DNA from: an uncultured Collinsella sp.
GTDB taxonomy: Bacteria > Actinomycetota > Coriobacteriia > Coriobacteriales > Coriobacteriaceae
DNA: 64,000 nt
Assembly (NCBI GenBank): GCA_902496945.1
Contig: CABVDE010000002.1
Coordinates: 1 to 64,000 of the forward strand
Reading direction: 5' to 3'
A program made the translations under genes and the position numbers. Positions 21,986 to 30,350 of the stretch are shown here, one piece after another. The notes beneath the pieces were generated by a model. The model had not been told where the DNA came from. It saw only the letters and a list, made by a program, of their open reading frames with translations, and did not search any database. Within the stretch, counting starts at the first letter, position 1, and each line of letters opens with the position of its first letter.

Positions 21986-23947
21986 CTACCGCAAGAAGCG
22001 CAAGCCCTCGTCTTTGTCGAGTCGCGTAAACCGAACGGAATCCAGGTACTCTAAGATGCTGATGGTCCGCTTACGTGACACGCCCAGGGCCTCGCGCAAC
22101 GCACTCGTGGTGGCAGCGCCACCGGCAGCTTCAATCGTAGCAGCAACAAGCTCACGCGCATGGGCCTCGGAGGCAGCGGACAAGGCAACGTCGCGCTCGA
22201 CCTTAACGATCGAGCGGTTGAGCGAAAGCTCGCACAGGGCACGCGCCATGGGGTCGCGATCGAGCTGCAGGCGCTCGCCCACCTCAGGCAACGTTGGCGC
22301 ATCAAGACCCGCCTCGTCCAGCAGAGCCACGATACGCTGGCTTGCCTCGCGCACCACACGTATCGCCGCGGCGGCGGAGTGCGGGTCGAATACCTCGGCA
22401 CCGTCAACAGCGCACACGCCGCGTGCACGAGCCTCGGCAATAAGCGCCATCACGACATCGTCGTCGGCGCCCGGCCAAGCCACGTGCGCAAGGGCGCCGG
22501 GCGTAAAGCCGGTCTCCTTGGGGGCCGCCGCGTGCATAGCAGACAGGGTGGCAGCCAGCACATCCATCGCAGCATCGAGAGCCGAGGTATCTACGTAGAA
22601 CGCCGTATCGCCCGCAGTAAGCTCGCGCACGTCAGCCTGGGCGACAAGCCCCCGCAGAACGGCGTCGGCCTCGCTAATGGCAAGATCAAGCGCCGTGGCG
22701 ACATCGGCGGCGGCAACAGGCAGCAACTGCAGCGCCAGCCACGCACCAACCCCATCCGCGACATCGCCGGTCTCAAGCGCCGCATACAGCGCTCGCTCCC
22801 CCGCCGACAGGGACCTCGCGCGGCGACAACGCGAAAGCAGGACGCGTCCGCCGCCAAGCAGCGAAATCGGAGAATACGACAGGACCACAGCATGATCGCC
22901 GGCACGCAACGGCAACGGCCGCTCCAGGCGCACCTGAACCACACGCGTCTCGCCGACCGCCACGGGAACCTCGCCCTCCATGAGCATAATGCGGCCGAGC
23001 ACCTCGGCCGTGCCGGCCATGACATGCACGCGCGTGCCCGAAGCAAGAACGCCGGGTCGCGCACCGTCGCGCCCCATATATGTAAGCTGCATCACAAAGC
23101 GCAGCGTCTGGCCCACACAGCCCTCAACACCGAGCATCTCGCCGCGCTTGAGGCCCGCCACGCCATAGCCCACCAAGTTCAGGGCAACACGCTGACCGGG
23201 GACCGCACGCTGAGTATCCCCGTGAACCTGAATCCCGCGCACGCGGCAGCGCGTTTGCGACGGCAGCGCAACGAGCTCATCGCCCACCGATACGGGCCCG
23301 TCGTGCAGCGTGCCCGTCACGACAGTTCCGGTGCCCTTGATGCTAAAGCTGCGGTCGATGGGGAGACGAGGCGCGGCGCCCAAGCCCGCAGTCGCCTCCT
23401 GTCGCTCCGACCAACACGAGCAAACCGCATCGTCGAGCACCGCGAGCAGCTCGCCCAGGCCCTCGCCCGTCTTGGAGGACACCGGCACGATCGGAGACCC
23501 TGCAAACACAGTCCCCTCAAGAAATGCCTCGATATCGAGCTCTGCCAGCATGGCGATCTCGTCATCGACCAGATCGCGCATCGTGAGCGCGACGACCATG
23601 CGCGTCACGCCCAAAAGCTCCAGCACGCGAACGTGCTCGCGGGTCTGCGGCATCACGCCCTCAACGGCAGAAACCACCAACAGCGCAACGTCCACACCGG
23701 TGGCACCCTGCACCATGGCGCGCAGGTAATGCGCATGTCCAGGCACGTCGACCAAGCCGACGAGCTTGCCGTTGGGAAGCGCAAGCTCGCCAAACCCGAG
23801 CTCCGTGGTCATGCCGCGGCGCCGCTCGACCTCCAGACGGTCGGGATTTTTGCCGGTCAGCGCCTCGATAAGGGCCGATTTACCGTGGTCGACGTGTCCC
23901 GCGGTTCCAACGACAACGGGACATTCGACGCGCTCACGTGCAGTCAT
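21986..23947 (-). CDS. selB: Selenocysteine-specific elongation factor
   Basis: EF-Tu paralogue that delivers Sec-tRNA-Sec to UGA codons followed by a SECIS stem-loop, 653 residues. The GTP-binding motifs are GHVDHGKS at residues 17-24 and DVPGHAHY near residue 67. EF-Tu-like domains II and III follow. The C-terminal 250 residues contain repeated winged-helix domains that bind the SECIS RNA. The ATG overlaps the selA TGA in an ATGA arrangement, so translation is coupled. The true start is residue M16 of a longer open frame, supported by this overlap. selC is immediately downstream. Confidence 0.96.
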   Translation of the reverse strand: MTARERVECPVVVGTAGHVDHGKSALIEALTGKNPDRLEVERRRGMTTELGFGELALPNGKLVGLVDVPGHAHYLRAMVQGATGVDVALLVVSAVEGVMPQTREHVRVLELLGVTRMVVALTMRDLVDDEIAMLAELDIEAFLEGTVFAGSPIVPVSSKTGEGLGELLAVLDDAVCSCWSERQEATAGLGAAPRLPIDRSFSIKGTGTVVTGTLHDGPVSVGDELVALPSQTRCRVRGIQVHGDTQRAVPGQRVALNLVGYGVAGLKRGEMLGVEGCVGQTLRFVMQLTYMGRDGARPGVLASGTRVHVMAGTAEVLGRIMLMEGEVPVAVGETRVVQVRLERPLPLRAGDHAVVLSYSPISLLGGGRVLLSRCRRARSLSAGERALYAALETGDVADGVGAWLALQLLPVAAADVATALDLAISEADAVLRGLVAQADVRELTAGDTAFYVDTSALDAAMDVLAATLSAMHAAAPKETGFTPGALAHVAWPGADDDVVMALIAEARARGVCAVDGAEVFDPHSAAAAIRVVREASQRIVALLDEAGLDAPTLPEVGERLQLDRDPMARALCELSLNRSIVKVERDVALSAASEAHARELVAATIEAAGGAATTSALREALGVSRKRTISILEYLDSVRFTRLDKDEGLRFLR

Positions 23948-25401
23948 CGATTCAAACCCACGCGAACGGCCTCCGCCAACGCCGCCGCACACAAATCGAG
24001 ATCGGTGTCACGCAACAGCGTGCGGACGTCAAGTAGCACCTGGTCGTGCTGTACGCGCGTCACGACCGGCGTATCGGGTTCCTGTACCATGGCACGCTTT
24101 AGACCATCGGCAGACAGGTGTCCATCGACAGGACGGACGGCGACGCAAAACGTCGGGAGCTCAACGGTCGGCAGCGACCCGCCGCCGGGGGCAGAAACGC
24201 CCTCGACAACCTGCAGCTCCACCGCTTCCTCGCACTGAGCGTCGCGCAGCTTGCGCAGCATGCGGTCGCGCAGACGCTTGGCTTGACGCTCGAGCGGGGC
24301 CAAAGCGCTACCAAGCATATTAAGCACCGGAATCTCACGATGCGCCGTCTCGGGACCGGTCACATACAGGCGCAGGGTGGCCTCGAGCGCCGCGAGCGTG
24401 AGCTTGCCGGGGCGAAGCGCGCGCATGAGCGGATGCGAGGCACAGGCGGCAATCGCCTCGGCGCTGCCAAGGATAATGCCCGCCTGCGAACCACCGAGCA
24501 GCTTGTCACCCGAGCACGAAACCACGCCCACGCCGGCGTCAAGCGAAGCAGCCGTGGGCGCCTCCCCCGCATCGGCGAGCACGCCATCTGTAAGCAAAGC
24601 GCCCGAGCCCTGGTCCTCGTACAGCAAAAGCCCATGCTCATGCGCCAGCGCAGAAAGCTCTGCCGCAGAAACCTCCTCATGGAAGCCCTCGATACGGTAG
24701 TTGGAAGGATGGACCTTAAGGATCATCGCCGTGTTGGGCGTAATGGCGCTCCGATAATCGTCCAGATGCGTGCGGTTAGTAGAGCCCACCTCGACGAGCT
24801 TGGCGCCCGAAGCCGCCATGATATCGGGAATGCGGAAGCTGCCACCCACCTCGACAAGCTCGCCGCGGCTCACGATGACCTCTTTGCCGCACGCATGCGC
24901 AGCAAGTACCAGCAGCACCGCTGCGGCGTTGTTGTTGACGACCAGGGCATCCTGCGCTCCCGTGAGCGTGCGCAGCAGACGCGCGGCATGCTCCTTGCGG
25001 CCTCCGCGAGCGCAAGTCGCGACATCGTATTCGAGCGTGCTGTAGCTGCGGGCGACGTCGGTCACCGCCTGCACCGCCGCGGGAGCGAGCGGGGCACGGC
25101 CCAGGTTGGTGTGAATCACAACGCCCGTCGCGTTGACGGCGGGGCGCAGGGTCGGCAGCGACAGACGGTGGGTCCGCCGTTCAATGGCCAAGGCGAGCTC
25201 GCGTTTGTTTCTTGCGGGCGCGCCGGAGCGAATCGCCGCGCGCTCGGCATCGAGCTCGACAGCGACGGCCTCGCGCACCATCGTGTCGCCTGCGTCGCCG
25301 GCGGCCTTCATGACCGGCCACTCGGCCAGCAGCTCATGTACCGCGGGAATTGAGCGCAGACGGTCGCGCACCTCGGCAGGCATGGATTCGCAGTCGCTCA
25401 T
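23944..25401 (-). CDS. selA: L-seryl-tRNA(Sec) selenium transferase
   Basis: PLP enzyme that converts Ser-tRNA-Sec to Sec-tRNA-Sec using selenophosphate, 485 residues. The PLP lysine lies in SGDKLLGGSQAG near residue 300. The N-terminal helical domain and the NATGVVIHTNLGRAPL segment near residue 90 are typical of SelA. The ATG is preceded by AAAGG. First gene of selA-selB(-selC). The selenophosphate would come from SelD, encoded 5 kb away on the same strand. Confidence 0.96.
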   Translation of the reverse strand: MSDCESMPAEVRDRLRSIPAVHELLAEWPVMKAAGDAGDTMVREAVAVELDAERAAIRSGAPARNKRELALAIERRTHRLSLPTLRPAVNATGVVIHTNLGRAPLAPAAVQAVTDVARSYSTLEYDVATCARGGRKEHAARLLRTLTGAQDALVVNNNAAAVLLVLAAHACGKEVIVSRGELVEVGGSFRIPDIMAASGAKLVEVGSTNRTHLDDYRSAITPNTAMILKVHPSNYRIEGFHEEVSAAELSALAHEHGLLLYEDQGSGALLTDGVLADAGEAPTAASLDAGVGVVSCSGDKLLGGSQAGIILGSAEAIAACASHPLMRALRPGKLTLAALEATLRLYVTGPETAHREIPVLNMLGSALAPLERQAKRLRDRMLRKLRDAQCEEAVELQVVEGVSAPGGGSLPTVELPTFCVAVRPVDGHLSADGLKRAMVQEPDTPVVTRVQHDQVLLDVRTLLRDTDLDLCAAALAEAVRVGLNR

Positions 25402-25479
25402 AGGGAGCCTTTCGACATGTTCAATAAAAAAGCAGGTCCCTCTTGAGAGTCATCAGCCAAAAATGGCGACGCGCATGCA

Positions 25480-25565
25480 AAAAGGGACAGGTCCATTATG
25501 GCAGCTCATGGCAAGACGGCGCAGCGCCTCGTCCAAAACCTGCCAAAATAAACCTGTCCCTATTT
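25480..25565. repeat. Long imperfect inverted repeat between focA-like gene and selA
   Basis: AAAGGGACAGGT pairs with ACCTGTCCCTATTT, and TTATGGCAG with CTGCCAAAATAA. An inner GGCGCAGCGCC hairpin is also present. On the minus strand it ends in CCCTTTTTG, so it can terminate the channel gene. The GGGACAGG core resembles the family B hairpins. Confidence 0.65.
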
Positions 25566-25586
25566 GGTCGGTTATGGCTTGGGTCC

Positions 25587-26423
25587 TTAGGCCTCTTTTT
25601 TGGCGTAGATGTACCAGTAGCCCAGCGCCACGATCGCAGCACCGCCCACGATATTGCCCAGCGTGGCGACCGAAAGGTTAAACGCCAACCCGGCGGCATC
25701 GAGAGCATCGGCGCCGGCGACGTCCACGCCATAGCCGCAGGAGTGCATCAAAATGCCCATGGGCAAAAAGTACATGTTGGCAACGCAGTGCTCAAAACCG
25801 CAGGCAACAAAGGCGGAGATGGGCAGCAGAATGCCCACGACTTTGTCGACCACGGTTTTGCCGGCGGTACCGATACATACGGCCAGGCACACAAAGATGT
25901 TGCACAGAATGCCGCGGAAGAAGATGGTGACGGCGTCGATCGAAACCTTACCGGCGGCGACACTCACCATGGTATTGGCGACGGCCTCGCCGTTGAGTTT
26001 ATAGATGGCTGCCATGTACACCAAAAAGACGACGAACAGCGCCCCGACAAAGTTGCCGACCCAAACAATGGCCCATGCCTTGAGCATCTGTACGAGCGTG
26101 ATCTTTTTGCTCTTGATCGCGCAGACCATAAGCGAGTTGCCGGTAAAGAGCTCGGCGCCGCAAATGAGCACGAGCACCAGACCCAGGCAAAAGCATAGGC
26201 CGCCCACGAAGCGCTGGGCGCCCCAACCAAGGGTCGCATCGCTCAGAAAGACCGTGAAGAACAGGCCACCGAAGGCGATAAACGCGCCGGCGAACATGGC
26301 CAGCAGAAAGGCCTTCGCAATCGGCAGATTTGCCTTGGTCACGCCGGCAGCCTCGGTCTTCGCCTCGATCGCGGCGGGCGCCAGGCAATCGGGCGCGGGA
26401 TATTGTGCCTTGCTCTCTGCCAT
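25587..26423 (-). CDS. Formate/nitrite channel family protein (FocA/NirC type)
   Basis: Pentameric inner-membrane anion channel family, 278 residues with six predicted membrane helices. Visible family marks are FAGAFIAFGG near residue 45, CGAELFTGNS near residue 95, and the re-entrant half-helix segments. The N-terminus is about 30 residues and cytoplasmic. The start is taken as ATG at 26421-26423; a GTG three codons earlier is possible because the ribosome site is weak. It lies next to selA/selB, which would fit formate transport for a selenocysteine formate dehydrogenase, but nitrite or hydrosulfide cannot be excluded. Confidence 0.88.
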   Translation of the reverse strand: MAESKAQYPAPDCLAPAAIEAKTEAAGVTKANLPIAKAFLLAMFAGAFIAFGGLFFTVFLSDATLGWGAQRFVGGLCFCLGLVLVLICGAELFTGNSLMVCAIKSKKITLVQMLKAWAIVWVGNFVGALFVVFLVYMAAIYKLNGEAVANTMVSVAAGKVSIDAVTIFFRGILCNIFVCLAVCIGTAGKTVVDKVVGILLPISAFVACGFEHCVANMYFLPMGILMHSCGYGVDVAGADALDAAGLAFNLSVATLGNIVGGAAIVALGYWYIYAKKEA

Positions 26424-26440
26424 GTCAATCACTACTTTCT

Positions 26441-26478
26441 TCAGATTCGGAACAAATGATACTGGTTCATTTGTCCCA
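26441..26478. repeat. Palindromic repeat with ACAAAT/ATTTGTCCC arms, family H copy 1
   Basis: GGAACAAATGA pairs with TCATTTGTCCC through a 6-base loop, and TCAGATT precedes it. It lies 20 bases upstream of the channel gene start. The same layout occurs on the other strand at 43908-43945. Confidence 0.65.
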
Positions 26479-26502
26479 CACTTTTCCTCAGCTTCGCACC
26501 CT

Positions 26503-26524
26503 GTCGGGTTCGATTCCCGTCACC
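26503..26524 (+). other. Orphan tRNA T-arm fragment, inverted copy of the tRNA-Gly 3' region
   Basis: GGGTTCGATTCCCGTCACC on the plus strand is an 18/19 match to the reverse complement of 26592-26610, which is the T-arm of the nearby tRNA-Gly. No acceptor, D-arm or anticodon arm accompanies it. Confidence 0.45.
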
Positions 26525-26533
26525 TGGCGCGCA

Positions 26534-26574
26534 AATGAAAACGACTCTGATCCCAAAAAGAAGCAGAGCCGTAA
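26534..26574 (-). terminator. Terminator of the tRNA-Pro/tRNA-Gly unit
   Basis: On the minus strand ACGGCTCTG pairs with CAGAGTCGT (one G-U) through a 14-base loop and is followed by TTTCATTT. It is about 12 bases past the tRNA-Gly CCA. Confidence 0.65.
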
Positions 26575-26584
26575 AACTATCTCT

Positions 26585-26658
26585 TGGAGCGGGCGACGGG
26601 AATCGAACCCGCGTCATCAGCTTGGAAGGCTGGGGTTCTACCATTGAACTACGCCCGC
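26585..26658 (-). tRNA. tRNA-Gly (UCC anticodon)
   Basis: 74 bases with encoded CCA. The acceptor is GCGGGCG with CGCCCGC, the anticodon loop CTTCCAA gives TCC, and the T-arm is GGGTTCGATTCCC. Confidence 0.95.
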
Positions 26659-26664
26659 AAGATA

Positions 26665-26741
26665 TGGTCGGGACGACAGGATTTGAACCTGCGACATCCT
26701 GCTCCCAAAGCAGGCGCGCTACCAAACTGCGCCACGTCCCG
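26665..26741 (-). tRNA. tRNA-Pro (UGG anticodon)
   Basis: 77 bases with encoded CCA. The acceptor is CGGGACG with CGTCCCG, the anticodon loop TTTGGGA gives TGG, and the T-loop is GGTTCAAATCC. It lies 6 bases upstream of tRNA-Gly on the same strand. Confidence 0.95.
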
Positions 26742-26832
26742 AAGGTGTTGAGCAGCTAAGGTCTAAACCTTGCGTGTCCCAAAGCGAAGGAAATTATAGG
26801 GGAGACTTCCCGCCTGTGCAAGCGACGATACC

Positions 26833-28191
26833 TTAGCTCCTCGAATGTGCGACAAACCGGCTGTGGAGCAGACCGATCACAAACGCCGCCACGGCAACCG
26901 GCGCCCACGCGGCACCAATGTCTGCCAGGGGCAGCGCATCAAACGGCAACCACGCGCCGGCAAAGAACGCATCGCGAATCGAGGTAATCACGCTCTGTAC
27001 GGCGACCACGCCGCCGACCCAAACCCACACCTGCGGATGGTCGTCACAAAAGCCATGCACCAGACCCATAAGCACCAGCACGATAGCGACCGGATACAAG
27101 GCGTTGAGCATGGGCACCGAGAACATAAGGATCACGTCGAGGCCCACATTGGAGAGCACGCACGAAAACGCCGCGAACACAAGCGCGAGGATCGCAAAGG
27201 GACGGCGCATAGCCTCCTCGGAGGCCTCCGCTCCCCCTTCGACCACATACGTCTCGCAGAAGTAACGCGAGCAGCAGCTAATGAGGCCGATGCACACGTT
27301 CATGCAGGCGAGGAAGAAAATCGCAAACACCACAACCGTGCCGGCAAGGCCAAAGTGCATGGAAGCCGAGCGAGCGAGGATGGCAGCGCCGTTGGTGGCG
27401 TCGGGCATCACGGTGCCGAGCTGCATACCGGCAAGGGCCAGGCCGCAGTAGATGATGGCCATGAGCACGCCGGCGATCACGCCGGAACGCGAGATCTCGA
27501 AGGCCACGCGCTTGTCATCGGTCACGCCCAGCTCGTGGATGGTCTCGGCGATGATAATGCCAAAGGCGAGCGACGCAAGCAGGTCCATGGTCTGGTAGCC
27601 GGTCAAAAAGCCCTGCACGGCAGCGCCTGCATCGTAGGGAGCCTGCGGCGCGCCAGCGGGACCCAACGGCGAGACCACGGCGGCACCAACGACCAGCACG
27701 ATGAGCGCAATGAGCGCGGGGCCCGTAATGCGGCCGAGCACGCGCGTGATGACGCCCGGACGCAGCGTGAGCACAAACGCGACGACGAAGAAGCCAACGG
27801 CAAACACCAGACGTGCCGTGCCGAGCGAGACGCCCTCGGGCAGCAGCGGCACCAGCATCTCGAAGGCCGTGGAGCTCGTGCGCGGAATAGCCAGGCATGG
27901 CCCGATGGCCAGGTAGACCGCCGCAACAAAGAACTCACCGAACTTGGGGTGCACGCGGCCGGCAAGCTCGCGCGCCGTACCGGCAAGCGCCACGGCGATA
28001 AAGCCCATGACGGGCAGGCCGATGGCGGCGACAAGGAAGCCAATCATGGCAAGCGGAGTGGCGGTGCCGGCCTGGAGTGCCAGCAGCGGCGGAATGATAA
28101 GGTTGCCGGCGCCAAAGAGCATCGAGAATAGGGCGATGCCGACGGTAACGACATGGTCGGAGCGCAGACCGCGCGGTGCGGATGAGGCCAT
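26833..28191 (-). CDS. brnQ: Branched-chain amino acid transport system II carrier (BrnQ family)
   Basis: Sodium-coupled importer family for leucine, isoleucine and valine in the inner membrane, 452 residues with about 12 hydrophobic segments. The N-terminal signature is FSMLFGAGNLIIPP near residue 22, where BrnQ proteins carry a G-NxIFPP-type motif. A conserved cation-site region is near residue 205 (TGYQTMDLLASLAFG). The ATG has AAAGGTGG upstream. It stands alone between the tRNA pair and the selenium-related desulfurase. Substrate specificity is inferred from family only. Confidence 0.93.
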   Translation of the reverse strand: MASSAPRGLRSDHVVTVGIALFSMLFGAGNLIIPPLLALQAGTATPLAMIGFLVAAIGLPVMGFIAVALAGTARELAGRVHPKFGEFFVAAVYLAIGPCLAIPRTSSTAFEMLVPLLPEGVSLGTARLVFAVGFFVVAFVLTLRPGVITRVLGRITGPALIALIVLVVGAAVVSPLGPAGAPQAPYDAGAAVQGFLTGYQTMDLLASLAFGIIIAETIHELGVTDDKRVAFEISRSGVIAGVLMAIIYCGLALAGMQLGTVMPDATNGAAILARSASMHFGLAGTVVVFAIFFLACMNVCIGLISCCSRYFCETYVVEGGAEASEEAMRRPFAILALVFAAFSCVLSNVGLDVILMFSVPMLNALYPVAIVLVLMGLVHGFCDDHPQVWVWVGGVVAVQSVITSIRDAFFAGAWLPFDALPLADIGAAWAPVAVAAFVIGLLHSRFVAHSRS

Positions 28192-28211
28192 GAGACCACC
28201 TTTCGGGTCGA

Positions 28212-28246
28212 AACAAAAACGGGACGGGCAAAATACCCGCCCCGCA
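28212..28246 (-). terminator. Terminator of the selD-yedF-desulfurase unit
   Basis: CGGGACGGG with CCCGCCCCG (one mismatch), followed on the minus strand by TTTTTG, lies 13 bases after the desulfurase stop. Confidence 0.75.
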
Positions 28247-28258
28247 AGTATAAACGTT

Positions 28259-29398
28259 CTAGCAGGCTAAATCGCGCAGCGCCTCGATCGCCGTGTCGAC
28301 TTCCTCGGACGTATTGAAATAGCCAAACGAGAATCGGGCCACACCCTGGCGCTCCGTTCCCAGCGCGCGGTGCATGAGCGGAGCGCAGTGGGCGCCAGGA
28401 CGGGTCGCAATCCCCCACCCCTGCATGAGCGCGTCCGAGATTTCGGCGGAATCGATATCGCCCACGTTGAGCGACACGATTGCCGAGCGCATCGGCTGGT
28501 CAAAAGCGCCATAAAGCTTGATCCCCGGGATCTCGCGCACGCCAGCGAGAAAGCGATCGGCCAGAGAGCGTTCGTGAGCCGCGATCGCCCCAACCCCGCC
28601 TTGGGCCTCGATAAAGTCAAGCCCGGCGAAAAGGCCGGCAACACCGTGACCGTTGAGCGTGCCTGCCTCCAAGCGCGTGGGCCACTCGAGTGGCTGCAGC
28701 GGGTCAAAGCTGTGCACGCCCGTGCCGCCCATGGCCCACGGCGCCACGTCAACGCCCTCTGTCACGGCCAGGCCGCCCGTGCCCTGGGGCCCCATGAGCC
28801 CCTTATGGCCGGTAAAACACACGATGTCGAGGTCCATGGCATCCATGTCAATCTGCGCCGTGCCGGCTGACTGCGACGCGTCGACAATCACCAACGCACC
28901 CACCGCATGGGCCATCGCCGCCACACGCGCAACGTCGACGGCATTGCCGGTCACGTTAGAGGCATGCGTCACCACGACGGCGCGCGTACCCGGTGTGACC
29001 AGACGTTCAAACTCGTCATAGTCGAGCATGCCGCTCGCATCGCAACCGGCATGGTCAACGATCACGCCATGCTCGGCCGCCAAGCGATTGAGCGGACGCA
29101 GCACCGAGTTGTGCTCGAGCACCGTCGTGACCACGCGGTCGCCGGGGCGCACCACGCCGTTGATGGCGGTGTTGAGCGCCGCCGTGGAATTGGGCGTAAA
29201 GCACACATGGTCGGCGCGCGGGCAGCCCAGCAGGCGCGCAAGCTTGGCGCGGCAGCCGTGAATGGTACGCGCCGCATCAAGCGCACCCGACGTGGCACCG
29301 CGCCCGGCATTGCCGAGCAAGCACATCGCCTGTGTCACGGCCTCGACCACCGCCTGCGGCTTGTGCATGGTCGTCGCCGCGTTATCCAGATAGATCAT
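28259..29398 (-). CDS. Cysteine desulfurase family aminotransferase class V (selenium gene cluster)
   Basis: PLP enzyme of the NifS/SufS fold, 379 residues, expected to remove S or Se from (seleno)cysteine. The PLP lysine is in TGHKGLMGPQGTGG near residue 195, and the N-terminus MIYLDNAATT is typical. The active-site cysteine is in RPGAHCAPLMH near residue 340. The ATG overlaps the DUF3343 stop (ATGA). The order selD-yedF-DUF3343-desulfurase is known from anaerobes with selenium use, so this enzyme probably supplies selenide or persulfide to SelD or to molybdenum enzymes. That role is inferred from neighbours. Confidence 0.88.
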   Translation of the reverse strand: MIYLDNAATTMHKPQAVVEAVTQAMCLLGNAGRGATSGALDAARTIHGCRAKLARLLGCPRADHVCFTPNSTAALNTAINGVVRPGDRVVTTVLEHNSVLRPLNRLAAEHGVIVDHAGCDASGMLDYDEFERLVTPGTRAVVVTHASNVTGNAVDVARVAAMAHAVGALVIVDASQSAGTAQIDMDAMDLDIVCFTGHKGLMGPQGTGGLAVTEGVDVAPWAMGGTGVHSFDPLQPLEWPTRLEAGTLNGHGVAGLFAGLDFIEAQGGVGAIAAHERSLADRFLAGVREIPGIKLYGAFDQPMRSAIVSLNVGDIDSAEISDALMQGWGIATRPGAHCAPLMHRALGTERQGVARFSFGYFNTSEEVDTAIEALRDLAC

Positions 29399-29646
29399 CG
29401 CACGACCTCCCACATGTCAATCACCGTAAAGCCCTCAGTGGGGACACCCGCCGTGGCAAGCTCGCCGCGCAGCAGTTCCTCATCCGCAGGCAGGGCCTTC
29501 CAAGCCAGGCCGCAGCCGGCCGCGACCTCCCCGGGCACGGGAATCGTGCGCCCGGGAAGGCCGCGCTCGATGCACAGGGCTTCGCACCCCATGGCTGCCG
29601 CCGTGGTGGGAAACGTGATGACAAGCGCCGGGCGCTTCTCTCTCAT
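29395..29646 (-). CDS. DUF3343 domain protein
   Basis: A small 83-residue protein, start at 29644-29646 with GGAG upstream. It contains two cysteines near residue 21-24 (GCEALC) and one in the AAGCGLAWK segment near residue 47. DUF3343 proteins occur almost only beside YedF, SelD and class V desulfurases and are regarded as putative Se/S carriers; function is unproven. It overlaps the desulfurase start by four bases and lies 19 bases after yedF, so the four genes form one transcription unit. Confidence 0.85.
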   Translation of the reverse strand: MREKRPALVITFPTTAAAMGCEALCIERGLPGRTIPVPGEVAAGCGLAWKALPADEELLRGELATAGVPTEGFTVIDMWEVVR

Positions 29647-29665
29647 GGCCACTCCAACCAATGCA

Positions 29666-30292
29666 CTACGGGCGCACGACGCGCACGGCCTGCTCCATCT
29701 TCTCCACAATCACGTACATGTTGGTGACCTCGCCCACCGCGAGCTGATCCTTAATGCCAAAGTGGTCGAGGCAGGTACCGCAGGTGAGGATCTCGACACC
29801 CTGCTCGGCCAGACCCTTCAGGTCGTCGAGCACCGGAGAGCCCTCGACGGTGAGCTTGGCGCCACCGTTGTAGAACAGCATGGTCGCGGGCAGCTCCTCC
29901 TGCTGCGTCACGGCAAAGATAAACGCCTTCATAAGCTTGTGGCCCAGCTCGTCGTCGCCACGTCCCATGCAGTCGGTATAGACGGAAATGACGAGTTTGC
30001 CCTTGCCGGCGCCGGCGTCGCAGAAAGCGGCACCGTCCTGCTCGGGGTCCGCAACGGCCACGGCACCGGCGGTCGCGACGGTCACATGCCACTCGGCATC
30101 CGAGATCTTCTCGACCAAAGCCGTGCAGCCCCTCTCCTGCGCCATCTTGGAGATGTTCTTCACAGCCGTCTCGTTATCGACCGAGGTCACCACAGCACCC
30201 TCGCCATTGAGCTGTTTGAGCGCCTTGAGGGTCTTGACGACGGGAAGCGGGCAGGCATCGCCCATGGCGTTGACTTCAATCCTGGTAGACAA
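29666..30292 (-). CDS. yedF: Selenium metabolism protein YedF (TusA-like plus DsrE-like)
   Basis: A 208-residue two-domain protein. Residues 1-75 are a TusA/SirA-like domain with the CPLP motif (ACPLPVVKTLKAL). Residues 95-205 are a DsrE-like domain with cysteines in YTDCMGRG and LTCGTCLDHF. The start is a TTG at 30290-30292 with AAAGGA seven bases upstream; a long upstream frame extension overlaps selD antiparallel content and has no ribosome site. YedF is a genome-context marker of selenium use. It follows selD after 58 bases. Confidence 0.88.
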   Translation of the reverse strand: MSTRIEVNAMGDACPLPVVKTLKALKQLNGEGAVVTSVDNETAVKNISKMAQERGCTALVEKISDAEWHVTVATAGAVAVADPEQDGAAFCDAGAGKGKLVISVYTDCMGRGDDELGHKLMKAFIFAVTQQEELPATMLFYNGGAKLTVEGSPVLDDLKGLAEQGVEILTCGTCLDHFGIKDQLAVGEVTNMYVIVEKMEQAVRVVRP

Positions 30293-30350
30293 AGCAGAAT
30301 CCTTTCGAAAGAACCGTTCTAGAACGGCAAACAGATACATAAACGTGCAG

